DNA of 64,000 nucleotides, from contig QGHH01000011.1 of the NCBI GenBank assembly GCA_003640645.1, positions 62,001 through 126,000 of the forward strand, given 5' to 3'. Source of the DNA: Fredinandcohnia aciditolerans (lineage in GTDB: Bacteria; Bacillota; Bacilli; Bacillales; Bacillaceae_L). Under the pieces are notes generated by a model that was not told where the DNA came from, did not search any database, and saw only the letters and a list, made by a program, of their open reading frames with translations. The position numbers and the translations under genes were made by a program. Every line of letters begins with the position of its first letter. Position 1 is the stretch's first letter. Of the stretch, positions 43,817-51,979 are shown one piece after another.

Positions 43817-44167
43817 TTATTTCAATTCCTCCATCCAGTCAGGGGTAGGTGCTTTTTTACTCCAAACACCTATTTGAGATTTAAACCCTATTTTTGTAAA
43901 TAAATAGCTATCATAGTACATTTGATATTTCTTATTTCTTAGGAAACCTAGTACACCTATAACCGCAAGAACAGGCATAGCGGAAACAAGAGTAACAATA
44001 ACTCCTACAACGAAGTTGAACTTGATTAAATATGAGAATAATGAGGGAATGTAGCTAGATAGAATAGCAAATGCTGCAACTAAATATATTAGTTGTCTCA
44101 TCGAAACAATCCCTAATACTACTTTTTGTTCAGATACAGTATCCTCTGGTACGGTTACTTTTCTCAA
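43817..44167 (-). CDS. PrgI/VirB3-like membrane protein
   Basis: About 116 aa. TVPEDTVSEQKVVLG, then SMRQLIYL and two hydrophobic segments, follow the PrgI family pattern (VirB3 equivalent). Start is a TTG at 44167 with GAAAGGAG upstream. A longer frame from 44215 would run through a hairpin (CCCCTCATccATGAGGGG), so it is not used. Confidence 0.7.
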   Translation of the reverse strand: MRKVTVPEDTVSEQKVVLGIVSMRQLIYLVAAFAILSSYIPSLFSYLIKFNFVVGVIVTLVSAMPVLAVIGVLGFLRNKKYQMYYDSYLFTKIGFKSQIGVWSKKAPTPDWMEELK

Positions 44168-44207
44168 TATACGGATTCTCCTTTCAATGGTTTTATTTAA
44201 AACAATA

Positions 44208-44225
44208 CCCCTCATGGATGAGGGG
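44208..44225 (-). terminator. hairpin between the pilin-like and PrgI-like genes
   Basis: Perfect CCCCTCAT/ATGAGGGG stem with a short T-rich tail; probably partial terminator or processing site that raises pilin-like mRNA over the rest. Confidence 0.5.
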
Positions 44226-44271
44226 CATCTTTGTATTTAAATTAAGGAGTTTGATTCTTTAAATGGCTTTA

Positions 44272-44655
44272 CTATAATCCAGATAGGAATCCAGCAATTT
44301 TATACGTGTTCATAAGTGCGTATCCACCAAGTAATGCAAAGGCTAAGAATACCATACCGCCTGTTCTTCTCTGAGGATTTGAACCACTACCGGCTAACAT
44401 TATTGCACCTACAGCAATACAACCGATAACCCAGAATGAACCTACGAAAATGATAATCCAAACAAGTCCTCCCGCTGTTTTCTGAATTTCAGACGTATTT
44501 ACACCTGCTGGTGCAGTAGGGTTGGAACTAATTGCTTTTTTGAACGCATCACTTGCTTCTACTGATACTGGTTCAACTGCTCCAAAGGCAAATAAAGCTA
44601 CACAAACCACCATTGCTATCATAACTATATTTTTTATGTTGAAATTTTTCTTCAT
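44272..44655 (-). CDS. VirB2/pilin-like T4SS subunit
   Basis: 127 aa. N-terminal signal/TM segment (IKNIVMIAMVVCVALFAFGA), then GLVWIIIFVGSFWVIGCIAV and FLAFALLGGYALMNTYKIAG. Small size, three hydrophobic segments and first place in the operon fit a VirB2-like pilin. ATG at 44655 has GGAAGGAGGTGAGG; an earlier start at 44697 would lie in the leader hairpin. Confidence 0.65.
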   Translation of the reverse strand: MKKNFNIKNIVMIAMVVCVALFAFGAVEPVSVEASDAFKKAISSNPTAPAGVNTSEIQKTAGGLVWIIIFVGSFWVIGCIAVGAIMLAGSGSNPQRRTGGMVFLAFALLGGYALMNTYKIAGFLSGL

Positions 44656-44677
44656 TACCTCACCTCCTTCCAAAACG

Positions 44678-44750
44678 AAAAAATCCCCTGCATTCAATTC
44701 TAAGAAAGAGACTACTAGTATCTCTTAACTTGAATTGCATGCAGGGGATT
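44678..44750 (-). promoter_or_regulatory. leader hairpin of the conjugation operon
   Basis: On the minus strand AATCCCCTGCATGCAATTC pairs with GAATTGaATGCAGGGGATT, with an inner AAGAGATA/TAGTCTCTT hairpin, then TTTTT. Lies between the promoter at 44.8 kb and the first T4SS gene, with only the ribosome binding site after it. Terminator-like; readthrough would gate the whole operon. Confidence 0.7.
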
Positions 44751-44800
44751 CCTGTTAAGCAATTTGCCATATTTTGTTTGATTTAATGATTACATATATA

Positions 44801-44829
44801 AATATAAATCAACTTTATAAGAATTGCAA
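44801..44829 (-). promoter_or_regulatory. promoter of the T4SS operon
   Basis: On the minus strand TTGCAA, 17 nt, TATATT. The start site would be about 44794, giving a leader of about 140 nt. Confidence 0.6.
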
Positions 44830-44841
44830 CAAGAATATAAA

Positions 44842-44870
44842 TTGCGATTTTAATGGTTTCCATGTATGAT
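44842..44870 (+). promoter_or_regulatory. promoter of leader C
   Basis: TTGCGA, 17 nt, TATGAT. Divergent from the T4SS promoter, 12 nt away. Confidence 0.65.
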
Positions 44871-44903
44871 AATTATATAGTTTCTTATTATTTTCTTTTT
44901 GTT

Positions 44904-45009
44904 TTAGCGTTTTTTTCGCTAAGTGGTGCACAACAATTTTTACAGTCTATTGGACTGATTTCTATGGACACGTATGTCCGTACTAATCTTCTGATAGGCT
45001 GTTTTTTTT
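44904..45009 (+). promoter_or_regulatory. structured 5' leader, family copy C
   Basis: Hairpin 1 TTAGCG-(T)7-CGCTAA (44904-44922) starts 34 nt after the -10. After 20 nt, hairpin 2 has outer arms CAGTCTAT (44943-44950) and ATAGGCTG (44994-45001), then GATT/AATC, an inner GGAC-acgtat-GTCC and eight T. The inner GATT, GGAC, GTCC, AATC blocks are identical to copy A. The start codon at 45064 follows 55 nt later. Confidence 0.7.
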
Positions 45010-45063
45010 GTGCCTAAAAAGAGAATGTAAGGATTTATAACTAATTAAACAGGAGGTTTATTT

Positions 45064-45288
45064 ATGCAGCAGTTTGTATTAGTAAAAGTATTCGGTTTGT
45101 GTGTCGAGGATGTAGAAATTCATAATTCAATGCCAGAAGCACAAAAGGCTTTTGAAAAATTCACTGGTGTAAATTATGAATACTTTCAAGCTAACAAACA
45201 AGAATTGTTTGAACGTGATTGGGATTACGAGCAAACAAACATTTTTGCAGTAAACAATAATCTATCGGAGGGTGAAGAAAATGATTAA
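45064..45288 (+). CDS. hypothetical protein, 74 aa
   Basis: Starts MQQFVLVKVFGLCVEDVEIH. Small alpha/beta, acidic. AGGAGG site; overlaps the next start. First gene behind leader C. Function unknown. Confidence 0.6.
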   Translation: MQQFVLVKVFGLCVEDVEIHNSMPEAQKAFEKFTGVNYEYFQANKQELFERDWDYEQTNIFAVNNNLSEGEEND

Positions 45289-45808
45289 TCAAAAAAATGA
45301 ATTCGAGGTTTGGCAAGAACATAGCATTATTTTAGTTGGAGATGAATATTTAGTACGAGAATGGATTGAAGCTTCGTTAGAAGAAACAGACTTAGGATTT
45401 ATGCCAATCCTTCAAGAATATGTTGATGAAGAAACAGGAAACTTTACTGTCTACGTTCATTCTGATACGTATGAAGAAGGTTTTGTTTCAGAAGCAGATA
45501 TTCAACGTATGGAATCATTAGGAATTGAACTTGATAAGGATGAAGAAACTCATGCTAATATTATGAAATACTTAAATATCAGCGTGATTAATGCTAGAAA
45601 CCCTTTTGGAGTGTACAAAGCCGAACTAACAGATGAAGATAAGCAACCTACTGGTGAAGAAATTACATTCTGTTGTTCAACAGTACGTGAAGTGTCTCTT
45701 CGTAATGAAATTGAATCTGGCGATCTTCTTATTAAGAAGGACTCTATGAAACGAATCTTCAGCACGCAAGACCGCAATGAAGCTCGTTCAATGGCTACGG
45801 AGTTCTAA
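45281..45808 (+). CDS. acidic hypothetical protein, 175 aa
   Basis: ATG at 45281 with CGGAGGG site, overlapping the previous gene. Very acidic; alpha/beta. No family recognised. Might be an anti-restriction-type acidic protein by charge alone, which is weak evidence. Confidence 0.6.
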   Translation: MINQKNEFEVWQEHSIILVGDEYLVREWIEASLEETDLGFMPILQEYVDEETGNFTVYVHSDTYEEGFVSEADIQRMESLGIELDKDEETHANIMKYLNISVINARNPFGVYKAELTDEDKQPTGEEITFCCSTVREVSLRNEIESGDLLIKKDSMKRIFSTQDRNEARSMATEF

Positions 45809-45855
45809 GATGAGTGAGTGGCTATTAAAACATATGGGTTCTTGAAAGTGAGAGA

Positions 45856-45936
45856 TTGGGTGCTCTTTATTTCAGCCTATCTATTCTATTAGTAGGTGTT
45901 ATATGGCTTATAGTAGAACGGTTGAGAAAAAAGTAA
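45856..45936 (+). CDS. possible small membrane protein, 26 aa
   Basis: TTG start with weak GAAAGTGAG, reading MGALYFSLSILLVGVIWLIV then ERLRKK: one transmembrane helix plus basic tail. Too short to be sure. Confidence 0.3.
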   Translation: MGALYFSLSILLVGVIWLIVERLRKK

Positions 45937-45966
45937 AGATATTTGTAAAAAAAATCAATGAGTGTA

Positions 45967-45999
45967 AAGACAGTTATCTTTTTGATAACTGTCTTATTT
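45967..45999 (+). promoter_or_regulatory. hairpin directly before the 46020 gene
   Basis: AAGACAGTTATC/GATAACTGTCTT perfect 12-bp stem with a T-rich tail, then AAGGAGG and ATG. No promoter fits between it and the gene. Confidence 0.6.
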
Positions 46000-46019
46000 A
46001 ATTTAAGGAGGAATTATTG

Positions 46020-46769
46020 ATGGGTCAGTTAGCATTTGCTATTGAAGAAGAAGTTGATTCTATCCCCTGTTCACGAACAGAAAGCGGGAAAAGAGTGTAT
46101 GAGAAATGGAGAATGCTTGAAAAGTTGGAGAGTATGCAAGGTCAAACTTTTCTATTCTTTACTAATGATCAGATGGTTCAAGTTCCGATTTTAATAGGAG
46201 ATATGTATTTTTCTTCGCCCTCTATCAACAACAAATGTGTTGATATATTTAAAATAGAGCATGAACAAACAGGGAGTTTACTTCATTTCTCAAATATATT
46301 AGAGTGTCTTATTGAAAATGATGATAACCAACTTTCTTTTGAATATTGGAAACGTGATTGGTCTACAGTGAATAAAAAAGGTAAGAATCGAACACACCCA
46401 ATTATTCAGCATATACCTTCTCAATTTTATTTAGAGAAAGAGAACTATATGTTAGAAAAAGTTCATTTTCCTAAGTTAATTTCTGAGGAAGATGTTGTAT
46501 ATCATCCAGTGGACCTACAAGGGTTAGTTGGTTTTACTTTTAAGGCAGAAATCCATTTTCCGAGTGATGATATGCTTTGGAAAATTAAAACACTTCCCTT
46601 CACAATTTCGAGTATATCTAAAACGGGTACTACCCTGACTGTATTAGGTACAAATGATGTTTGTATACAATTTCCTGGCTTTGTAAATGCTCGATTGTCT
46701 ACAAACCACGTAATGTTGGGTGGCCGTAGTAATGATAATCGATATTACGGAATAAAGTTAGAAGGGTAA
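46020..46769 (+). CDS. hypothetical protein, paralogue A, 249 aa
   Basis: Starts MGQLAFAIEEEVDS. The C-terminal half shares a pattern with the next gene: LVGFTFKAEIHF, IKTLPFTISSI, GTTLTVLG, then a GF turn. Probably a diverged duplicate pair. ATG at 46020 has AAGGAGG. Function unknown. Confidence 0.6.
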   Translation: MGQLAFAIEEEVDSIPCSRTESGKRVYEKWRMLEKLESMQGQTFLFFTNDQMVQVPILIGDMYFSSPSINNKCVDIFKIEHEQTGSLLHFSNILECLIENDDNQLSFEYWKRDWSTVNKKGKNRTHPIIQHIPSQFYLEKENYMLEKVHFPKLISEEDVVYHPVDLQGLVGFTFKAEIHFPSDDMLWKIKTLPFTISSISKTGTTLTVLGTNDVCIQFPGFVNARLSTNHVMLGGRSNDNRYYGIKLEG

Positions 46770-46779
46770 GGTGTGTTCT

Positions 46780-47517
46780 GTGGACCAATTATGTATGGAA
46801 TTATTAGTCGATATGCCAATAACAACAATCAATGTACCCCCTACTAAAATTAAGGGAAGTATAAATGTCTATCAAGAATCAGATTTAGTCCAGTATTTTC
46901 AAGAGCTTTCTAAAACAAGTGATAGTACCGCTGTTATTACTTATGAAGATCATATCCTTTCGTGTAAATTGCCAATAAAGTTTGGTGAAGTCTTATACGT
47001 TACTAATTTCAAAGGTGAAAAAGAACTTAGGAACACAAAATCTTTGAATTTTAAACATGAAGGGAAACTAGAGTTGCTGGAAGAAGGTAACAATTTGCGT
47101 TTTGATGTGGGGCTTACTTCTAGGCTGCGTAGACACCAAACTCATTTTCCAACTAGATGTAAATCACAAATTGAAAGAAGGTTTGTTGAAGATAGATATT
47201 TAGCTTTTCCTCAACTTGACCGCCATCAAAATGCAGAATCGTTAAAAGAACAATTGATTGGAACTACCCCTATTCTTCGATTTCACATGATGAATGACCT
47301 TTTTTACGAAATTAAAAGTATGCCATTTTTAATTACAAATGTGGTATGGAAAGAAGGTCATTTGCGAATTGAAGGAAAGGAAGATTGGTTCCTAGAAGTG
47401 AGAGGGTTCAAAGGTATTAGACCTAACAATTATTATTTCATTCATTTATTTGATGTGTGGGATAGTCGCTTTGGTTTTGCCTATACATTTGAAATGCTAG
47501 ATAACCGAAAATTCTAG
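46780..47517 (+). CDS. hypothetical protein, paralogue B, 245 aa
   Basis: GTG at 46780 with AAGGTG 7 nt upstream. The C-terminal half repeats the layout of the previous protein (LIGTTPILRFHM, IKSMPFLITNV, GHLRIEG, GFKGI). Runs directly into the next gene. Function unknown. Confidence 0.6.
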   Translation: MDQLCMELLVDMPITTINVPPTKIKGSINVYQESDLVQYFQELSKTSDSTAVITYEDHILSCKLPIKFGEVLYVTNFKGEKELRNTKSLNFKHEGKLELLEEGNNLRFDVGLTSRLRRHQTHFPTRCKSQIERRFVEDRYLAFPQLDRHQNAESLKEQLIGTTPILRFHMMNDLFYEIKSMPFLITNVVWKEGHLRIEGKEDWFLEVRGFKGIRPNNYYFIHLFDVWDSRFGFAYTFEMLDNRKF

Positions 47518-47530
47518 GGGGGATGTTACT

Positions 47531-47776
47531 ATGAAGAGTTTTTTAGATACAAGTGTGATATTAGACCATCCAGAAGTTATTACTGCTGATGGACTTATAT
47601 TGGATGGAGTAAAATATGATTTTCTAAGACAAAATCATGGAGTGATTAGAGGAGAATTCGATAATCTTTTTTGTCGAACATTCAGAAACAAAACAGAACG
47701 ACACAATATTTCTATCTATTACACAGAAGAAGATTGTGCAATTCAATATGTAGAAACTGGATACAGTTTAAAGTAA
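47531..47776 (+). CDS. small hypothetical protein, 81 aa
   Basis: Starts MKSFLDTSVILDHPEVITAD, site TAGGGGGG. The opening resembles PIN-domain starts (SFLDTSVIL) but the remaining acidic motifs are missing, so it is probably not a PIN nuclease. Function unknown. Confidence 0.55.
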   Translation: MKSFLDTSVILDHPEVITADGLILDGVKYDFLRQNHGVIRGEFDNLFCRTFRNKTERHNISIYYTEEDCAIQYVETGYSLK

Positions 47777-47818
47777 TTATATAAGTAAATTTCAAAGAAT
47801 CATTGGGAGGAATTATAA

Positions 47819-48067
47819 ATGGTTGAAAAAACATTGCCAGTACTATCTTTCGATAATACCAAAGACGTTAGGGATTTCATTCATAAAAATGAATCAAGTT
47901 TGTATAGTGGTAAAAATGAAGATGGTGAAAAAGTAGCTGTTATGTTAGAACAATGCGTAGGATTGGAAATAATCACCTACCAGAATAATGGGTGGATACG
48001 TGAAACAAGTTATAATAACAACGGAATTTTAGAACTTGACACATACAAAGGTCGTTGGAATAAATAA
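47819..48067 (+). CDS. small hypothetical protein, 82 aa
   Basis: Starts MVEKTLPVLSFDNTKDVRDF; GGGAGG site. Alpha/beta with a beta-rich end (WIRETSYNNNGILELDTY). Lies just upstream of the DndC-like gene and its hairpin. Function unknown. Confidence 0.55.
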   Translation: MVEKTLPVLSFDNTKDVRDFIHKNESSLYSGKNEDGEKVAVMLEQCVGLEIITYQNNGWIRETSYNNNGILELDTYKGRWNK

Positions 48068-48086
48068 TATTTGAAGGAGGGGAAAC

Positions 48087-48139
48087 CTCTTTACTGCTAT
48101 TGGGTAAAGGGGTTCTCCCCTACCCTATTCAGTAAAGAG
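48087..48139 (+). promoter_or_regulatory. hairpin between ribosome binding site and DndC-like start codon
   Basis: Outer arms CTCTTTACTG (48087-48096) and CAGTAAAGAG (48130-48139); inner GGGTAaaGGGG/CCCCtACCC. The strong GAAGGAGGGG at 48073-48082 lies before the hairpin and the ATG at 48144 lies 4 nt after it. Folding would bring them to about 8 nt apart. An alternative weak AAAGAG site is inside the stem. Suggests translation controlled by folding. Confidence 0.6.
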
Positions 48140-48143
48140 TCAT

Positions 48144-49880
48144 ATGAAGGAATTAATAGATGAATTACGAGAGTTGTATTTACAGGATAAAAGGGAGTTT
48201 ATTGTCACATTTTCGGGAGGAAAAGATAGCTCACTCGTTTTACATCTTACCTGGGAGATGTTGAGAAGTTTAGATCCTTCTCAATATTGGAAAAAGGTAC
48301 ATGTAATAATGTCAGATACAATGGCCGAAACACCTGAAATGTCTGCATATATGAGAAGGAGTATTGCTAAAGTGCAGTCTTCGGCGGATTCAGAGGGACT
48401 TCCAATCGTGGCACATTTAGTGCAACCCGCTATGAAGGAAAGATTTTTCTATAACACATTAGGAAAGGGCCTTTTGGTTCCTCCTGTTAAGAAGAAAATG
48501 CGCTGGTGTACGGATCGAATGAAGAACATCCCAATCACCCGAAAAATTAGAGAAATCCTTGCAAAAGCAGATATAAGTGAGTTATTTCATCTTGATAGTT
48601 TAGCTATTATGCTTTTAGGGACTCGATTAGATGAAAGCCACGCTAGAGCTGCAAGTATGCGAAAATGGGAAACAGAAGGTAAATTTTCTAATCATAATAC
48701 CTTTAAAGAAATTAAATGCTTTTCGCCTATTAAATATGTTACCAATGATGAAATTTGGCTTTCTCTCCCTCCTGTTTTTGGATGGGGCACCACTTTAGAA
48801 GAACTCTCCATTCAGTACGGAGAAAACTTTTTAGAATGTGGTGTAAAAACGGATGGTCAAGGTGACACCTGTGGTGGAAATGCGAGAAACGGATGTTGGC
48901 TTTGTCCCGTTTTGGGATACAAGAAAGATAAAATGCTTCAAAATCTTATATCAGAAGGCCATGTAGACTTGCGATATTTGCAGGACTGGAAAGATGAACT
49001 TATCCTTATGCGAAATGATGTACGCTATCGAGAGTTTGAACGTAAGCAATGGCAGCGTCAAATGAAAAAACGATTAGAGCAGGCACAAGCAGAGGTAAAT
49101 CAAACTTCCCTATTCGATATGATACCTTCTGCATTAGATTATGAGGAACAAAAAGCATTGAGTGACGAGCATCATTATTACACATATGACCGAGCAAATG
49201 ATGATACGTATGATCCAGGTGGATTAAATATTGCAGGTCGTAAAATGATGTTAGAAAAGCTGTTATATATTCAAGAAGTGACAGGTTATCCCCTTATTGA
49301 ACAAGATGAAATCGAAGCTATCATTCAAGTTTGGCAAGATGAAGGATATTCCTATCGCATTGAAGATATTAAGCCAATCAATCATGTGTATGATGGAGCT
49401 TTGGTTCTAAACAAAACGGGTTCCGTTAATGAGAAGGAAACTACTACAACTTCACCTCTCTACTATGTACATCAGGATATTGATATGGGGAGAGATGAAC
49501 TAGTACAGTATATCAATAAGAGAAAACTTGCTACTGGTGAATCATATTATTACTATACTACCCATTGTGATATGGGTGAGGATGAAAAATTTGTATGGAA
49601 TCAAGCCATTTTCATAGTTTGTAGGCCGGATATTTCCACTCCGTTAGAAGCTAGGAAAGTCATAGAAAAGTGGTTATATTCAGAGGAAAATAAAGTAGAA
49701 GATGGTTTCGATTACCCTTCATTTTGGAAAGATTTTGCCGAGAGAACACGAAGGGATTTCATTGAGTTAGAGAGCTTTTTAGAGGAAAATTCAGACTCTC
49801 TTTCCGATAATGAGTTGTATGAGTTAAATAATCGGTTAAAACATATGAGTAAGACCTTAGCAACAATAAAAATAGACTAA
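48144..49880 (+). CDS. orphan DndC-like sulfurtransferase / PP-loop protein
   Basis: 578 aa. PP-loop SGGKDS at 24-29, MRWCTDRMKNIPI (119-131), LGTRLDESHARA (158-169), and a cysteine group DTCGGN...NGCWLC (C243, C251, C254) with C122; together these match DndC of DNA phosphorothioation, which activates the DNA backbone for sulfur entry. After about residue 300 an Arg-rich helix leads to QTSLF (320-324), a clamp-binding-like peptide, and an extra 250-aa C-terminal domain. No DndA, B, D, E or restriction genes are present. It may serve a different modification or depend on host partners. Confidence 0.78.
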   Translation: MKELIDELRELYLQDKREFIVTFSGGKDSSLVLHLTWEMLRSLDPSQYWKKVHVIMSDTMAETPEMSAYMRRSIAKVQSSADSEGLPIVAHLVQPAMKERFFYNTLGKGLLVPPVKKKMRWCTDRMKNIPITRKIREILAKADISELFHLDSLAIMLLGTRLDESHARAASMRKWETEGKFSNHNTFKEIKCFSPIKYVTNDEIWLSLPPVFGWGTTLEELSIQYGENFLECGVKTDGQGDTCGGNARNGCWLCPVLGYKKDKMLQNLISEGHVDLRYLQDWKDELILMRNDVRYREFERKQWQRQMKKRLEQAQAEVNQTSLFDMIPSALDYEEQKALSDEHHYYTYDRANDDTYDPGGLNIAGRKMMLEKLLYIQEVTGYPLIEQDEIEAIIQVWQDEGYSYRIEDIKPINHVYDGALVLNKTGSVNEKETTTTSPLYYVHQDIDMGRDELVQYINKRKLATGESYYYYTTHCDMGEDEKFVWNQAIFIVCRPDISTPLEARKVIEKWLYSEENKVEDGFDYPSFWKDFAERTRRDFIELESFLEENSDSLSDNELYELNNRLKHMSKTLATIKID

Positions 49881-49887
49881 ACAATAG

Positions 49888-49928
49888 AAAGAGACTGACA
49901 ACCTTCACAGGTCATAAGTCTCTTTTTT
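49888..49928 (+). terminator. intrinsic terminator after the DndC-like gene
   Basis: AAAGAGACT/AGTCTCTTT with inner ACCT/AGGT and a T-run. Confidence 0.85.
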
Positions 49929-50116
49929 TAATGAAACAACCATGATAGATATACTAAGTATTATAACTTTGCTTTCTTCTCTATAGGCTTAAAAATAACT
50001 GAACTAATATAAAGAACAAAAATTATCTGATAAACAAATACATTTATGTACTTATTAATAATTTCAATTAAGGTGGTTGTATTTTTAAAACTGGCTTTTA
50101 CCTAATTAAGTTTCCC

Positions 50117-50488
50117 TTAGTTAAGTTCCTTAAAAAAATAACCTTCCTTCTCTTTTATGAAGACTAATTCCCAATCTTTTGTTTCACCCTCAACATTTTC
50201 CCAAGAGACAACAATAATATTTGAATCAGATTCATGTTCTTCAAAGGTAATATCCTTCAACTTTTTATCGACAAGACCCTGTTCATTCGCTTTTTCAATC
50301 ATGTATTGCGGTGGAAAGCTTAAAGGATTTGAGTGATTAATTTCTGCATTCAATTCACTATCCCCCTCAACCATACTTTTCATAAATGTTTCAGCAGCAT
50401 CCATTGGTGAATCATTCTTTACTCCTCCGCAAGCTGTTAGCATAAGTACAATTGCTACTCCCATTAAAATCATAATTGTTTTCTTCAT
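50117..50488 (-). CDS. small lipoprotein (DUF4878-like)
   Basis: 123 aa. Lipobox LTAC after a hydrophobic signal (MKKTIMILMGVAIVLML), then PMDAAETFMKSMVEGDSELN and a final beta strand pair; the pattern of the NTF2-like DUF4878 lipoproteins. AAAGGGAGAG site. Anchored outside the membrane; function unknown. The 49929-50116 gap shows no gene. Confidence 0.65.
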   Translation of the reverse strand: MKKTIMILMGVAIVLMLTACGGVKNDSPMDAAETFMKSMVEGDSELNAEINHSNPLSFPPQYMIEKANEQGLVDKKLKDITFEEHESDSNIIVVSWENVEGETKDWELVFIKEKEGYFFKELN

Positions 50489-50578
50489 TTTAATTCTCTC
50501 CCTTTGGATTAATTTTAAATTGATATTTAGAAAAATATGCTGTTTTATTAACTTTTTAGATAATCCCCCTCATTCCGT

Positions 50579-50634
50579 AAAAAAGAGCCCTCCACTAAAA
50601 TAAACACTATTACAGTGTCTTTAGTGGGGGGCTC
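50579..50634 (-). promoter_or_regulatory. leader hairpin of the lipoprotein gene
   Basis: On the minus strand GAGCCCCCCACTAAA pairs with TTTAGTGGAGGGCTC, inner ACACT/AGTGT, then six T; terminator-like. It lies 90 nt upstream of the lipoprotein start. Begins GGGAGCCCCCC, like the hairpins at 33.2 and 63.9 kb. Confidence 0.5.
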
Positions 50635-50707
50635 CCATTCTCATTTATATAATTTTAGCTTACCTGTTATTTCCTTTTGTTTCAATACATTTTATTTGAT
50701 TAGTAAA

Positions 50708-50746
50708 ATAAAAACGCTGACTACACGAAATGGCTAGCCAGCGTTT
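50708..50746 (-). terminator. intrinsic terminator of the nucleotidyltransferase pair
   Basis: On the minus strand AAACGCTG/CAGCGTTT with inner TGGCTAGCCA and a T-run. Confidence 0.75.
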
Positions 50747-50778
50747 AAATATTAATGTTCAAAGCAACTCCCAATAGT

Positions 50779-51252
50779 TTAATGCAAAGCGCTAAGATCA
50801 AATTTATCCATTGTATCATTCATTCTATGTTGAAAATCGAGATTTTGTGGTTTGTTAGAGAGGTTATAACTATTTACCATCGTTACATAAAGTTTAGCCA
50901 TTTCAGCTGAAACATCATAGTTATTTTCCTCTACCAGTGGTCTCATATGTGCAAAATACTTTGATTTCATACTCTTAGCAAAGTCCGAAACCTCTTTATT
51001 CGATTCTTTTTCTAATCGTGATAGTGCCTTTGCAAGATTAAACCTTAAATTATTAAGGTTTGTATCATGCTTTGACATAGTAGATAATGTGTTAAATGTG
51101 TCCTCAGATGTTAATGCTAAGAATCCACAAAGATTTCTAACTCTTCGATTTGATTTACTAAGTTCAAGAACTTTATCGAACTTTACATTTTGTTCACCAG
51201 TAAGATGCTCTGCCCAACTTTGCAACACGCTTTTATATAATTGTTGGTCCAT
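50779..51252 (-). CDS. helical partner of the nucleotidyltransferase, 157 aa
   Basis: All-helical protein starting MDQQLYKSVLQSWAEHLTGE. Encoded 15 nt after the nucleotidyltransferase gene on the same strand, so co-transcribed. Family not recognised. The pairing suggests a toxin-antitoxin-like module, by context only. Confidence 0.6.
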   Translation of the reverse strand: MDQQLYKSVLQSWAEHLTGEQNVKFDKVLELSKSNRRVRNLCGFLALTSEDTFNTLSTMSKHDTNLNNLRFNLAKALSRLEKESNKEVSDFAKSMKSKYFAHMRPLVEENNYDVSAEMAKLYVTMVNSYNLSNKPQNLDFQHRMNDTMDKFDLSALH

Positions 51253-51267
51253 TTTTTACACCTACTT

Positions 51268-51846
51268 TTATTTAATAATTTCTTGCTTGTCCGCTATTTT
51301 CTTTAGTATATCATCAAGTGACGTAAAATTCACCCTCGAACCTATACGCAAATCAGCAAATTCATTATACGTGTCCTCAATATACTGAAGGTCAATATCG
51401 CCATCAAATATGCCTGATTCTATTAAGTCTGCTTCATCTCCATCTGTACCTCTTGTTGAGAATAACTTAGATAGAATGAGATCTTCTTTAGATGCGATAC
51501 GTACTTCCAAGCAATCCGTTGATAATATTATTTTAGAACGCGGATAAAAATCCTCAAAAACTGGAGCTGACATTACCCCTTGCATTCTATTATTTACTCC
51601 ATGTTCATTTATTATACTTTCAACTTCTTTGGCTGATATTGTTTCAAGATAATAGCAATCTATATCACTGGTTACCCTATAATTTGTATATAGCAATAGA
51701 GCTGTGCCACCAAAGATAATAAAACTAAACTTATCTTCAAACCCTAATTTTTCTTTTAAAATCTCTAATTCTGCATTCAAAGAACTTATTCTCTTTATTA
51801 CATCGTTCGGTGTTTTTAAAATGCCTGTATTGATATAATTGGCCAT
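51268..51846 (-). CDS. nucleotidyltransferase-fold protein (AbiEii/DUF6036-like)
   Basis: 192 aa. FIIFGGTALLLYTNYRVTSD followed by IDCYY gives the GG...D-x-D site of AbiEii-type nucleotidyltransferases; VRIASKEDLILSKL is the following conserved block. Such proteins act as toxins in type IV systems or as base-modifying enzymes. Partner gene is unusual in lying downstream. Confidence 0.7.
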   Translation of the reverse strand: MANYINTGILKTPNDVIKRISSLNAELEILKEKLGFEDKFSFIIFGGTALLLYTNYRVTSDIDCYYLETISAKEVESIINEHGVNNRMQGVMSAPVFEDFYPRSKIILSTDCLEVRIASKEDLILSKLFSTRGTDGDEADLIESGIFDGDIDLQYIEDTYNEFADLRIGSRVNFTSLDDILKKIADKQEIIK

Positions 51847-51896
51847 ATTTTTATTCCCCCTAAACTCTATTAATAGTTTAATATACTTTTACCTAT

Positions 51897-51929
51897 AAAA
51901 AAAAGAAGAAAGCATGGTACTTTCCTCTT
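51897..51929 (-). terminator. intrinsic terminator of the primase-like gene
   Basis: On the minus strand AAGAGGAAAG/CTTTCTTCTT plus a T-run. Confidence 0.7.
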
Positions 51930-51979
51930 TCAAAGTTTGTTGAATTACATTAAAGTTGGTAAATAAGAAGGTAAAATTA

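Noticed and set aside
47531-47776. PIN-domain nuclease
   Set aside because: SFLDTSVIL looks like a PIN start, but the later acidic catalytic residues do not follow.
2248-49880. Complete DNA phosphorothioation (Dnd) system
   Set aside because: Two PP-loop enzymes are present but no DndA, B, D, E or restriction partners are in the window.
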